This document shows positions 44,408 through 51,780 of a DNA stretch of 62,908 bases, in pieces (positions within the stretch are counted from its first letter, which is position 1; every line of letters begins with the position of its first letter). This DNA is from Catenulispora pinisilvae. Its GTDB lineage: Bacteria; Actinomycetota; Actinomycetes; Streptomycetales; Catenulisporaceae. A model generated the notes under the pieces. That model saw only the letters and a program-made list of their open reading frames with translations, did not search any database and was not told where the DNA came from. The DNA lies in assembly GCF_015356865.1 (NCBI RefSeq), contig NZ_JAAFZA010000033.1, forward strand, positions 1 to 62,908. The letters run 5' to 3'. The position numbers and the translations under genes were made by a program.

Positions 44408-44969
44408 CCGGGAGCCGGATGGAGTCGGCCGGCGAGGATCCCGGCGTGGTGGGCGCGCCGGGCGTCGGCACCGGAGGGGGGACGGCCATCGGCAGCACCG
44501 TCGCCATCGGGACCGCCACCGGCAGGTTCAGCGGGGTCGCGGTGCGCGGCGGCCGCAGGCTCCGGTGCGGTTCCCCGGCCGGCCCGTTTCCGATCGCGAC
44601 CCCGTTCGTACCGCCGCCCGGACCGCCGGGACCGCCCGGCCCCGGTAGCCCGCAACCAGGGGCCGTCTCGCCGCCCGCCGGCTGCGCCTGTCCGTAGATC
44701 CGCGGCTGGTGCTGGGCCGCCCGGCTCAGCGCCGCGGCCAGCCGCCGGGCCGCGGTCGGGTTGATGCGGCCCACCGTCACCATCGGCCGGCCGTACACGT
44801 TCACGTCACCCCGCAAGCGCGGGATCTCTGCGGCCAGCCCGAGGGCGGCCAGTGCCGAGCGCAAGAGTTCCGTGGCCTCGATGGCCTCGGCCCACGCCAG
44901 GCCTAAGAAGGGTTCGTCGTCCCCGCCATCGGCGGGGTCGACCTGCGGTACTGCGGCGGATTCGCCCAT
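44403..44969 (-). CDS. hypothetical protein with proline-rich C-terminus
   Basis: A 188-residue protein. An acidic N-terminus leads into a helical segment (EAIEATELLRSALAALGLAA) and a predicted strand-turn region (VNVYGRPMVTVGRINPTAAR), followed by a Gly/Pro-rich disordered tail. ATG 44969 (MGESAAVPQV) has GGAGGAG nine bases upstream; the ATG nine bases before it is too close to that site. I do not recognise the family and see no signal peptide or membrane helix. It is divergent from the SDR at 45090. The end of the gene lies in a tandem 14-bp repeat. Confidence 0.55.
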   Translation of the reverse strand: MGESAAVPQVDPADGGDDEPFLGLAWAEAIEATELLRSALAALGLAAEIPRLRGDVNVYGRPMVTVGRINPTAARRLAAALSRAAQHQPRIYGQAQPAGGETAPGCGLPGPGGPGGPGGGTNGVAIGNGPAGEPHRSLRPPRTATPLNLPVAVPMATVLPMAVPPPVPTPGAPTTPGSSPADSIRLPA

Positions 44970-45089
44970 CGTCGTCATCTCCTCCGGACTGTGCAAGAGT
45001 CGACAACCCCATTCGGTTACGGTCAATCGACCACACGGGTGAATCCCTAACTCTTCCCACTAAAACCCACCTCTGATACACACGGTGGT

Positions 45090-45860
45090 GTGACGTCGTT
45101 CACCGGAAGGGTCGCCGTCGTCACCGGCGGGACCAAGGGCATCGGGCGGGCGGTCGCGGCGCGGTTCGAGGCCGCCGGGGCGACCGTGGTCACCCTGGCG
45201 CGCCGGGAGCCGGCGCGGGCCGTGGGCCGCTTCATCGCCGCCGATCTGGCCGACCGCGGCGCGGTCCAGGCCGCGTTCGAGGCGGTCGCCGAGGAGTTCG
45301 GGCGGGTCGACGTGCTGGTGAACAACGCCGGGGGCGCGCGGCCGGGCAAGGCGCTGGACTATCCCGAGGCCGCCGCCCGGGCCGCGTTCGATCTCAATGT
45401 GCTGGGAGTCCTCTACGCCGCGCAGTGCATGTACCCCCTGACGCCCGAGCACGGCGGCGCGTCCATCGTGAACATCGGCTCGGTCGCCGGGACCCGGCCC
45501 AGCCCCGGAACGGCCGTCTACGGCGCCGCCAAGGCCGCCCTGGCCTCGCTCACCCAGAGCCTGGCCCTGGAGTGGGCGCCGCGGGTCCGGGTGAACTGCG
45601 TCATCCCGGGGCCGGTGCTCACCGAATCGCTGACCGCGTACTACGGCGGACCGGAAGCCGCGGCGCTGGTCGGCCAGGGCCTGCCGATGGGCCGGATGGC
45701 CCAGCCCGCCGACGTCGCCGGCGCCTGCCTCTATCTGGCCTCGGACGACGCCGCCCATGTTTCCGGCGCGGAACTGCTGGTGCACGGCGGGGGCGAGGCG
45801 CCCCGCTTCAACCGGGAGTCCGGCGCGCCGGGCCGTGATCCCACCACCGCCGGGAAGTGA
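45090..45860 (+). CDS. short-chain dehydrogenase/reductase
   Basis: A 256-residue classical SDR. Cofactor motif TGGTKGIG (residues 12-19), NNAG at about 81-84, Ser in NIGSVAGTRP near 132 and YGAAK near 148. GTG 45090 is the start; CACAC-GGTG-GTGTG just before it is a small palindrome. It lies 82 bp upstream of the TetR gene on the same strand. Unlike other SDR genes of the cluster it has no CTGAC palindrome directly before it. Substrate is unknown. Confidence 0.85.
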   Translation: MTSFTGRVAVVTGGTKGIGRAVAARFEAAGATVVTLARREPARAVGRFIAADLADRGAVQAAFEAVAEEFGRVDVLVNNAGGARPGKALDYPEAAARAAFDLNVLGVLYAAQCMYPLTPEHGGASIVNIGSVAGTRPSPGTAVYGAAKAALASLTQSLALEWAPRVRVNCVIPGPVLTESLTAYYGGPEAAALVGQGLPMGRMAQPADVAGACLYLASDDAAHVSGAELLVHGGGEAPRFNRESGAPGRDPTTAGK

Positions 45861-45934
45861 CGAGCATGATACCGAATCCCGATCATGGACGATCACCCAG
45901 GTCCGCACCGGGTAAGGGGTTCCGACCGCATAAA

Positions 45935-45949
45935 CTGACGGCATGACAG
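45935..45949. promoter_or_regulatory. CTGAC-N5-GTCAG operator, site j, over the TetR start codon
   Basis: CTGACGGCATGACAG, one mismatch in the right arm. The ATG of the TetR gene (45943-45945) is inside the spacer and right arm. Position suggests autoregulation. Confidence 0.55.
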
Positions 45950-46596
45950 CTCAGCAAGTGCGCACCGTCGACGGGCGGATCGCGGGCAAGCGCGGCCAGG
46001 CCACCCGGGCCCGGCTGCTGGAGTGCCTCGGCGAGATGCTCGTCTCCCAGCCGTACCGCTCGATCACCGTGATCGACGTGGCCCGGCTGGCCGGCACCTC
46101 CCCGGCCACGTTCTACCAGTACTTCCCGGACATCGAGTCGGCGATCATCGAGATCGCCAACGACATGGCCAAGGACGGCGCGCATCTCAAGGAACTCGCC
46201 GACGGCCGCACCTGGTCCGGCCGGGCCGGCATGCAGGCCGCCGAGGCACTGGTCGACGGCTTCCTGGAGTTCTGGACGGAGCACGAGGCGATCCTGCGCG
46301 TGGTGGACCTGGCCACCGCCGAGGGCGACAAGCGCTTCCACAAGATCCGCATGAAGATCCTGAACAACGTCACCATCTCGCTGGCCGACACCATCAGCGA
46401 ACTACAGGCCGCGGGCAAGGCCGACGCGGTGATGCCGCCGACCGCGACGGCCGGCGCGCTGGTGGCGATGCTCGCCTCGATCTCCGCGCACCAGCGGGTC
46501 TTCGAGGCCTGGAGCATCAAGCTGGCCGAGCTGCGCGCGGCGATGATCGGCTTGGTGTACATGGGGATCACGCAGAAGAAGCCGGTCGCTGCGTGA
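45943..46596 (+). CDS. TetR-family regulator, probable regulator of the CTGAC regulon
   Basis: A 217-residue TetR protein. The helix-turn-helix lies in about residues 20-65 (TRARLLECLGEMLVSQPYRS, ITVIDVARLAGTSPATFYQY), and the rest is the helical ligand domain. Proteins with this N-terminus are common in mycobacteria and Frankia next to lipid-catabolic genes. An imperfect CTGAC palindrome overlaps its own start codon, and the same palindrome precedes CoA ligases, SDR, LLM, thiolase-like, reductase and hydrolase genes. I therefore infer that it is the regulator, probably released by an acyl-CoA or pathway intermediate. It does not resemble KstR itself in the parts I can compare from memory. 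Confidence 0.85.
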   Translation: MTAQQVRTVDGRIAGKRGQATRARLLECLGEMLVSQPYRSITVIDVARLAGTSPATFYQYFPDIESAIIEIANDMAKDGAHLKELADGRTWSGRAGMQAAEALVDGFLEFWTEHEAILRVVDLATAEGDKRFHKIRMKILNNVTISLADTISELQAAGKADAVMPPTATAGALVAMLASISAHQRVFEAWSIKLAELRAAMIGLVYMGITQKKPVAA

Positions 46597-46684
46597 GGGC
46601 GGCATAGCCGGGGACCGGAGATTCGGCGCCGTGTCGTGTCGGCGTCGCGTACCTCTGGATTAGCTCCGGGAGGACGGGGAAACT

Positions 46685-46699
46685 CTGACCGCAAGTCAG
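46685..46699. promoter_or_regulatory. CTGAC-N5-GTCAG operator, site e
   Basis: CTGACCGCAAGTCAG, perfect, with TCTGAC...GTCAGA flanks, 29 bp before the acyl-CoA ligase start at 46729. Confidence 0.7.
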
Positions 46700-46728
46700 A
46701 TCGGTACCCACCCCTGCCGGGAGCTCCG

Positions 46729-48237
46729 ATGACCTTCCTCTCCTTCGCCGTCCGAAAAGCCGCCCGAGACCACGGTCCGGCCACCGCGCTGGTGGCCGCC
46801 CGTGGCCCGCTCTCCTTGTCCTTCCAGCAGCTCAACGCGGCCTCGGAAGCCCTCGCGGCGCGTCTGGCGGCGCGCGGAATCGGCCAAGGCCAGGTCGCCG
46901 CATTGCTCCTGCCCGCCTCCCTGGACTACGTGGTCGCCTACTGCGCGCTGGCGAAGGTCGGCGCCGTCACCGCCGGAGTCGGCGCGCACTACTCCCCGGC
47001 CGAGCGTCAGGCGATGCTCGCGCAGCTGCGCCCGGACCTCGTCATCGGCACCGAGGAACTGCTCACCGGACGCCTGCCGGACGCGCAGATCATCCCGGTC
47101 CGGCAGGCCGAGGACCGGCGCGAGTTCGCCGCCGGCCTGCCGATGCTGGGCCGGGAGCGGTCCCGCGCGGTGCCCAAGGCCCGCTCGCACGACGAACCCG
47201 AGACCATCGTCTTCACCTCCGGCACCTCGGGCCTGCCCAAAGGCGCGCTGTTCGGCGCGAAGCAGATCGCCGCGATATCCGAGATGGACAACCGCGCGCA
47301 GGCCGCGCCGATGCCGTTGCTGGTGGCCACCGGGCTGAACCATGTCGGCTTCATGACCAAGCTCGCCGGGCACCTGCTGGCCGGCAACCGGCTGCACATC
47401 ATGCCGCGCTGGCGGGCCCGGGAGGCGCTGGACCTGATCTGCGACGAGGGCGTGCCGGTGATCGGCGGGGTCGCGGCCCAGGTCGCCCTGCTGCTCGGAG
47501 TCCCCGGGCTCGGCGTCTACCGGACCGGCGACATCAAAGCCCTGATCATCGGCGGCGGTCCGTCGCCGGCCGATCTGGTCCGGCGGGCGCGCGAGTCGTT
47601 CGGCGCGGCCTACTCGATCCGGTACTCCTCCACCGAATCCGGCGGCCTCGGTACCTTGACCGCCTTCGACGCCTCCGACGAAGAACTCTTCAGTACCGTC
47701 GGCCGGCCCCGCGCCGGTACCGAGGTCTCCTTGCGGGACGAGACGGGGAAGGAGATCCCGGCCGGTGAGACCGGCGAGATCTGGATCCGCTCGGCCTCGG
47801 TGATGTCCGAGTACTGGCACGATCCGGCCGCCACCCGCGCGGCGCTCACCCCGGACGGCTGGCTGCGCACCGGTGATCTGGGCCTGCTCGACGACATCGA
47901 CTGCCTCCGGCTGGCCGGACGCCGCGACGACATGTTCATCCGCGGCGGCTACAACGTCCATCCCCAGGAGGTGGAAGCCGTTCTGCAGGAGCACGCCGCG
48001 GTCGGCGAGGTGGCCGTGGTCCCGCGCCCGGACGCGGTGATGGGCCAGGTCGGGGTGGCGTTCGTGGTGCCGCGCGACCCGGACGCGCCGCCGACCGTGG
48101 AGGAACTGCGCCTGTTCGCCGGCTCCCGGCTGGCCAAGCACAAGCTCCCCGAGGAGGTGCGGGTGGTGCCGAGCCTGCCGCTGACCGCCGGACAGAAGGT
48201 GGATCGTTCGGCATTGCGAAAGCGGGTGGGCTCATGA
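46729..48237 (+). CDS. acyl-CoA synthetase (AMP-forming)
   Basis: A 502-residue adenylating enzyme. ATP signature VFTSGTSGLPKGALFG near 160, a variant RYSSTESGGLGTL in place of the usual YGxTE motif near 305, DGWLRTGDLGLLDD near 380, RRDDMFIRGGYNVHPQEVE near 400 and TAGQKVDRSALRKR with the catalytic Lys at the end. ATG 46729. First gene after operator e, followed by the ATP-grasp protein that has its own operator f. Together with the FadD3-like enzyme it provides a second activation step. Substrate unknown; the altered YSSTES motif may reflect a different pocket. Confidence 0.86.
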   Translation: MTFLSFAVRKAARDHGPATALVAARGPLSLSFQQLNAASEALAARLAARGIGQGQVAALLLPASLDYVVAYCALAKVGAVTAGVGAHYSPAERQAMLAQLRPDLVIGTEELLTGRLPDAQIIPVRQAEDRREFAAGLPMLGRERSRAVPKARSHDEPETIVFTSGTSGLPKGALFGAKQIAAISEMDNRAQAAPMPLLVATGLNHVGFMTKLAGHLLAGNRLHIMPRWRAREALDLICDEGVPVIGGVAAQVALLLGVPGLGVYRTGDIKALIIGGGPSPADLVRRARESFGAAYSIRYSSTESGGLGTLTAFDASDEELFSTVGRPRAGTEVSLRDETGKEIPAGETGEIWIRSASVMSEYWHDPAATRAALTPDGWLRTGDLGLLDDIDCLRLAGRRDDMFIRGGYNVHPQEVEAVLQEHAAVGEVAVVPRPDAVMGQVGVAFVVPRDPDAPPTVEELRLFAGSRLAKHKLPEEVRVVPSLPLTAGQKVDRSALRKRVGS

Positions 48238-48307
48238 CGAACAAATCCGTGTGAACGCAAGATCTCTTGGCTGTTACCTCTGTGCTAATTCGCACCCGCG
48301 CCCTAAA

Positions 48308-48322
48308 CTGACACCTCGTCAG
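48308..48322. promoter_or_regulatory. CTGAC-N5-GTCAG operator, site f
   Basis: CTGACACCTCGTCAG, perfect, 35 bp before ATG 48358. An extra half-site GTCAG lies at 48330-48334. Confidence 0.7.
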
Positions 48323-48357
48323 GTTACTTGTCAGTTTGCTCATGAGAGGGCGGTGCG

Positions 48358-50019
48358 ATGCCTGCCACCAGCGTCATGACCACTGAACAGACCACGGTGA
48401 CCCGGCGCCGGCCCGCCCCCGAGGACCGGCGTCACCACGTACCGGCCCGATCGTGGAGCCCGCAATCCCCTTCCCCGGCCCCGGCGATCGCGCTCATCAC
48501 CACCGGCGCGCACACCGGCTGCCCGCTCGTCACGGCCGACGAGCTGGGCGTCCCGGTGGCCGGCTGGACCTACTGCGGCCCCGGTCCGGACGGCGACGGT
48601 CCGACGTTCGCGGACACGGTCGAGGCGTTCGCTCAGGCGGACGGCGTCGGGGCGATCGCGGCCTGCGTCGACGTGATCGGCACCGACCTCGACGGCCGAG
48701 CGCTGATGCGGGCCGCCGAGTCCGCGGCCGGGGCCGGCCGCCCGCTGGTCGTCCTGGCCACCGGCGCGGACCGGGTGATCGACGCGGTGCTGCGGCAGGC
48801 CGGGGTGATCCGGGTCGAGGGCTTCGACCAACTGCTGGACTGTGCTGCCACCCTGGCCCGCTTCCCCCGCCCGACCCAGCCTCCGGGCCCGGTCCGGATC
48901 GCGGCGGACTCCGCGGGCGCCGCCACGCTGCTGGCCGACCTGGCCCGCCGCGCCGGCCTGGAGACCGAGGACGCCGGCGACGCCCCGGACATCGCCGAGC
49001 TCGCCGCGCGCCCCGGCGCCGGGATGCTCCTGTACGCGGTCACCGAGACCGGGTCCTCCGGCGAGTGGACGGCCGCCGCGCTGGTCGAGGCGGCGCGCGA
49101 GAGCACCACGCCGATCGGCGTGGTCTGGTGCTCCTCCGGCGGCACCGAGACCGGCTATCGCCTGATTCTGCAACGCTCGCCCGAGATCGCGACCTTTCGC
49201 ACGCTGACCAACGCGGTCGCGGCCGCCAAGGCCTACTACGACCACTGCGATCACCGCTTCCGTATCCCGTCCCTGGTCGAGGACAACGCGATGGCCGGGG
49301 TGAAGGCGCGGCAGATCCTCACCTCCACCGGCGGCCCCGGTACGGTCCGCAAGCGCGACACCGACCCGGCCAAGGGCCTGTCCGAGTCGCAGACGCACCA
49401 ACTGCTGCGCGCCTACGGCATCCGCACGCCGCGCGAGCAACTGGTCACCAGCGCCGCGTGGGCCGTGCGCGCCGCCGCCACGATCGGCTATCCGGTGGTG
49501 ATGAAGGCTTCGGTGGCCGGGCTGCCCTCGGCTTCGGCGGCCGGACTCACCCGCACCAACATCACCTCGGCGTCGCAGGTCCGCGAGAACTTCAAGGACC
49601 TGATGGACTCAGCCGGCCGCCAAGGCTACGGCACGCTGGACGGCGTGCTGATCGGCCAGCAGATCACCGGCGGCGTGGACACGATGGTCGGCATCCGGCG
49701 CGACGACCGGTTCGGCCCGGCCGTGGTGGTCGGCGTCGGCGGCGCCTACGCCGAGATGCTGGGCGACGTGGCGATCCGGGTCGCGCCGTTCGACACGCAC
49801 CAGGCCCGCCGGATGCTCGACGAGCTGCACTGCCTGCCGCTGCTCACCAACGTCGGCTCGGACCTGGAGGCCCTGGCCGACACCATCTTGCGGGTGCAGC
49901 GGATGGCGCTGGACCTCGGGGACGTGTTGGAGGGCTTCGACATCGCCCCGCTGCGGGTGCTCGGGCGCGGCGGCGGGACGGTGGCGCTGGACGCCTCGGC
50001 GCGCTTGATCGTGCGCTGA
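48358..50019 (+). CDS. acyl-CoA synthetase (NDP-forming)-like ATP-grasp protein, lacking the N-terminal CoA domain
   Basis: A 553-residue protein related to ADP-forming acetyl-CoA synthetases. The C-terminal ATP-grasp part starts near residue 340 (LSESQTHQLLRAYGIRTPRE, then IGYPVVMKASVAG) and ends with the usual LEGFDIAPLRVL block. The first 270 residues match only the succinyl-CoA-ligase-like flavodoxin part (AIALITTGAHTGCP); the Rossmann CoA-binding domain that opens complete ACD proteins (about 700 residues) is missing. Start ATG 48358 follows GAGAGGG and operator f, so the shortening is not a start-site error. It may need a partner subunit or act differently. Confidence 0.8.
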   Translation: MPATSVMTTEQTTVTRRRPAPEDRRHHVPARSWSPQSPSPAPAIALITTGAHTGCPLVTADELGVPVAGWTYCGPGPDGDGPTFADTVEAFAQADGVGAIAACVDVIGTDLDGRALMRAAESAAGAGRPLVVLATGADRVIDAVLRQAGVIRVEGFDQLLDCAATLARFPRPTQPPGPVRIAADSAGAATLLADLARRAGLETEDAGDAPDIAELAARPGAGMLLYAVTETGSSGEWTAAALVEAARESTTPIGVVWCSSGGTETGYRLILQRSPEIATFRTLTNAVAAAKAYYDHCDHRFRIPSLVEDNAMAGVKARQILTSTGGPGTVRKRDTDPAKGLSESQTHQLLRAYGIRTPREQLVTSAAWAVRAAATIGYPVVMKASVAGLPSASAAGLTRTNITSASQVRENFKDLMDSAGRQGYGTLDGVLIGQQITGGVDTMVGIRRDDRFGPAVVVGVGGAYAEMLGDVAIRVAPFDTHQARRMLDELHCLPLLTNVGSDLEALADTILRVQRMALDLGDVLEGFDIAPLRVLGRGGGTVALDASARLIVR

Positions 50020-50135
50020 CCGTTGCCAGGACCGCTTGTGTACTGAAGTCTCCGGTGCCGGAACGCTGTCGCGCTGTCGCGCGGGGGTGGGCCGGCGCCG
50101 GTGTTTTCGTTCTCTAGACTCCGATGGGAGCACGC

Positions 50136-50945
50136 ATGTCCGAGCGCTCTTTGGAAGAGACTGTCCGGCAGGATTCGTCGGGCGGGGTCCGGTGGATCAC
50201 CCTGGACCGCCCCGAAGCGTTGAACGCCGTCACCGCCGACCAACGCGACCGGCTGATCGCCTTGCTGCGCCAGGCCTCCGCCGATCCCCAGACGCGGGTC
50301 GTCGTCCTCACCGCCACCGGTCGCGGCTTCTGCGCCGGCGCGGATCTGCGGCCGCAGCCCGGCGCCGAACCCGTCGCGCCCGGCCCGGGTGACGTCGCCC
50401 GCACCATCCGCGAAGGCGCCCAAGCGCTGATCGCCGCCGTCCTGGACTGTGAGAAGCCGGTGATCGGCGCGGTGAACGGCATCGCGGCCGGGATCGGCGC
50501 GCATCTGGCCCTGGCCTGCGATCTGGTGATCGCCGCGGAGTCGGCTAAGTTCATCGAGATCTTCGCCCGGCGCGGTCTGGTGCCGGACGGCGGCGGCGCG
50601 TATCTGCTGACCCGGCTGGTCGGCGTGCACAAAGCCAAGGAGCTGATGTTCTTCGCCGACGACGTCCCGGCCGCCGAGGCGCTGAGCCTGGGGCTGGTGA
50701 ACCGGGTGGTGCCGGACGCGGAGTTGGAGAAGACGGCGCGGGAGTGGGCCGACCGGCTGGCGGCGGGGCCGACGCGGGCGTACGGCCTGGCCAAGAACCT
50801 CGTGAACCGCGCGCTGGAAGTGGACCGTGCGACGGCCTTCCGTGAGGAGGCTGACGCCGTGGAACTGAACATGGCGACCCACGACGGCCAGGAGGGCGTG
50901 CGGGCGTTCGTGGAGCGCCGTGCGCCGGAATTCACCGGGCGGTGA
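50136..50945 (+). CDS. enoyl-CoA hydratase
   Basis: A 269-residue crotonase. WITLDRPEALNAVTADQRDR, then GRGFCAGADLRPQ (oxyanion hole 1), GAVNGIAAGIGAHLALACDL (oxyanion hole 2) and FARRGLVPDGGGAYLLTRLV with the second Glu position occupied by Asp. The fold and length are standard. ATG 50136 is preferred over ATG 50124 because GGGAG then lies six bases upstream. The gene follows the ATP-grasp gene after 116 bp that show no operator. Likely hydrates an unsaturated CoA ester in the same pathway. Confidence 0.87.
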   Translation: MSERSLEETVRQDSSGGVRWITLDRPEALNAVTADQRDRLIALLRQASADPQTRVVVLTATGRGFCAGADLRPQPGAEPVAPGPGDVARTIREGAQALIAAVLDCEKPVIGAVNGIAAGIGAHLALACDLVIAAESAKFIEIFARRGLVPDGGGAYLLTRLVGVHKAKELMFFADDVPAAEALSLGLVNRVVPDAELEKTAREWADRLAAGPTRAYGLAKNLVNRALEVDRATAFREEADAVELNMATHDGQEGVRAFVERRAPEFTGR

Positions 50946-50955
50946 CCGTGATCGC

Positions 50956-50977
50956 GGTGTTCGCAATACCGAACACC
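50956..50977. promoter_or_regulatory. second-type palindrome before the flavin reductase gene
   Basis: GGTGTTCG (50956-50963) and CGAACACC (50970-50977) form a perfect 8-bp inverted repeat with spacer CAATAC. It differs from the CTGAC family and lies 8 bp left of site g. It may be the binding site of another regulator or a terminator for the enoyl-CoA hydratase gene, which ends 10 bp before. Confidence 0.5.
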
Positions 50978-50984
50978 CTCTCTC

Positions 50985-50999
50985 TTGACGGGTCGTCAG
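50985..50999. promoter_or_regulatory. CTGAC-N5-GTCAG operator, site g
   Basis: TTGACGGGTCGTCAG, one mismatch in the left arm, 118 bp before the flavin reductase start. TGACACCTAG at 51097-51106, identical to ten bases of site c, is a possible half-site nearer the gene. Confidence 0.5.
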
Positions 51000-51117
51000 T
51001 TCCCGCACACACTAACTCTGTCCGTGCACGTATGCTGGGACGAGCTGCGCATTTGGAATGGCGAACGAGCCGCGAAGAGCGCAACCGAGACCAGCGTGAC
51101 ACCTAGGGGCTGGGATC

Positions 51118-51675
51118 ATGCCTGCACAGGCCACCGCACGCGAGCGCGCCGGCCGCGTCGCCGAGACCGGCGGCACCGACGCCGAGCACGCCGCGAACGC
51201 CGCCGACGGCGCCACCCTCGACGCCGCGCACTACCGCCGCGTCCTGGGCCACTTCCCCTCCGGCGTGACCGTCGTCGCGTCCGAGGACGCCGACGGGCCC
51301 GTGGGCTTCGCCTGCCAAGCGTTCTCCGCGCTGTCCCTGGATCCACCGCTGGTGCTGTTCTCGGTCGGCCACACGTCCACCACGTGGCCGCGGATCGAGG
51401 CCACGGGCCGCTTCTGTGTGAACTTCCTGGCGGCCGACCACGCGGAGCTGTGCCGGGCCTTCGCGGTCAGCGGCGGCGACAAGTTCGCCGGGGTCGACTG
51501 GCACCCCTCGGAGCTGGGTTCGCCGATCCTGGCCGGGGCGCACGGCTGGGTGGACTGCACGATCGAGGCCACCCATCCCGGCGGCGACCACACGATCGTG
51601 ATCGGCCGGGTGCACACGCTCGACGCGGACGGCGAGTCGAACCCGTTGATCTTCCACAAGGGGGCGTTCGGCTGA
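51118..51675 (+). CDS. flavin reductase, HsaB-like
   Basis: A 185-residue FMN-binding split-barrel reductase that supplies reduced flavin to a monooxygenase. Motifs: FPSGVTVVASEDADGPVGFA, then FSALSLDPPLVLFSVGHTST, and the C-terminal GGDHTIVIGRVHTL. The block DKFAGVDWHPSELGSPIL is very close to HsaB of the mycobacterial steroid pathway, whose partner is HsaA. No HsaA-type monooxygenase is in the window; the LLM enzymes at 29626 and 31401 could be the users. ATG 51118 follows GGGATC. The first 33 residues are an Ala-rich tail not seen in HsaB. Downstream, GCCTGTGAACTGCC is repeated at 51683 and 51700. Confidence 0.85.
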   Translation: MPAQATARERAGRVAETGGTDAEHAANAADGATLDAAHYRRVLGHFPSGVTVVASEDADGPVGFACQAFSALSLDPPLVLFSVGHTSTTWPRIEATGRFCVNFLAADHAELCRAFAVSGGDKFAGVDWHPSELGSPILAGAHGWVDCTIEATHPGGDHTIVIGRVHTLDADGESNPLIFHKGAFG

Positions 51676-51682
51676 GGCCGAT

Positions 51683-51773
51683 GCCTGTGAACTGCCGAGG
51701 CCTGTGAACTGCCTATGACTGCCAAGTGCGGCCAGGAGCCGCAAACCGTGGCAGCCGATAGCCGATAGCCGAT
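51683..51773 (+). repeat. short tandem repeats after the flavin reductase gene
   Basis: GCCTGTGAACTGCC at 51683-51696 and 51700-51713, then AGCCGAT three times head to tail at 51753-51773. They fill the gap before the convergent glycosyltransferase gene. Confidence 0.7.
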
Positions 51774-51780
51774 CAACTGC

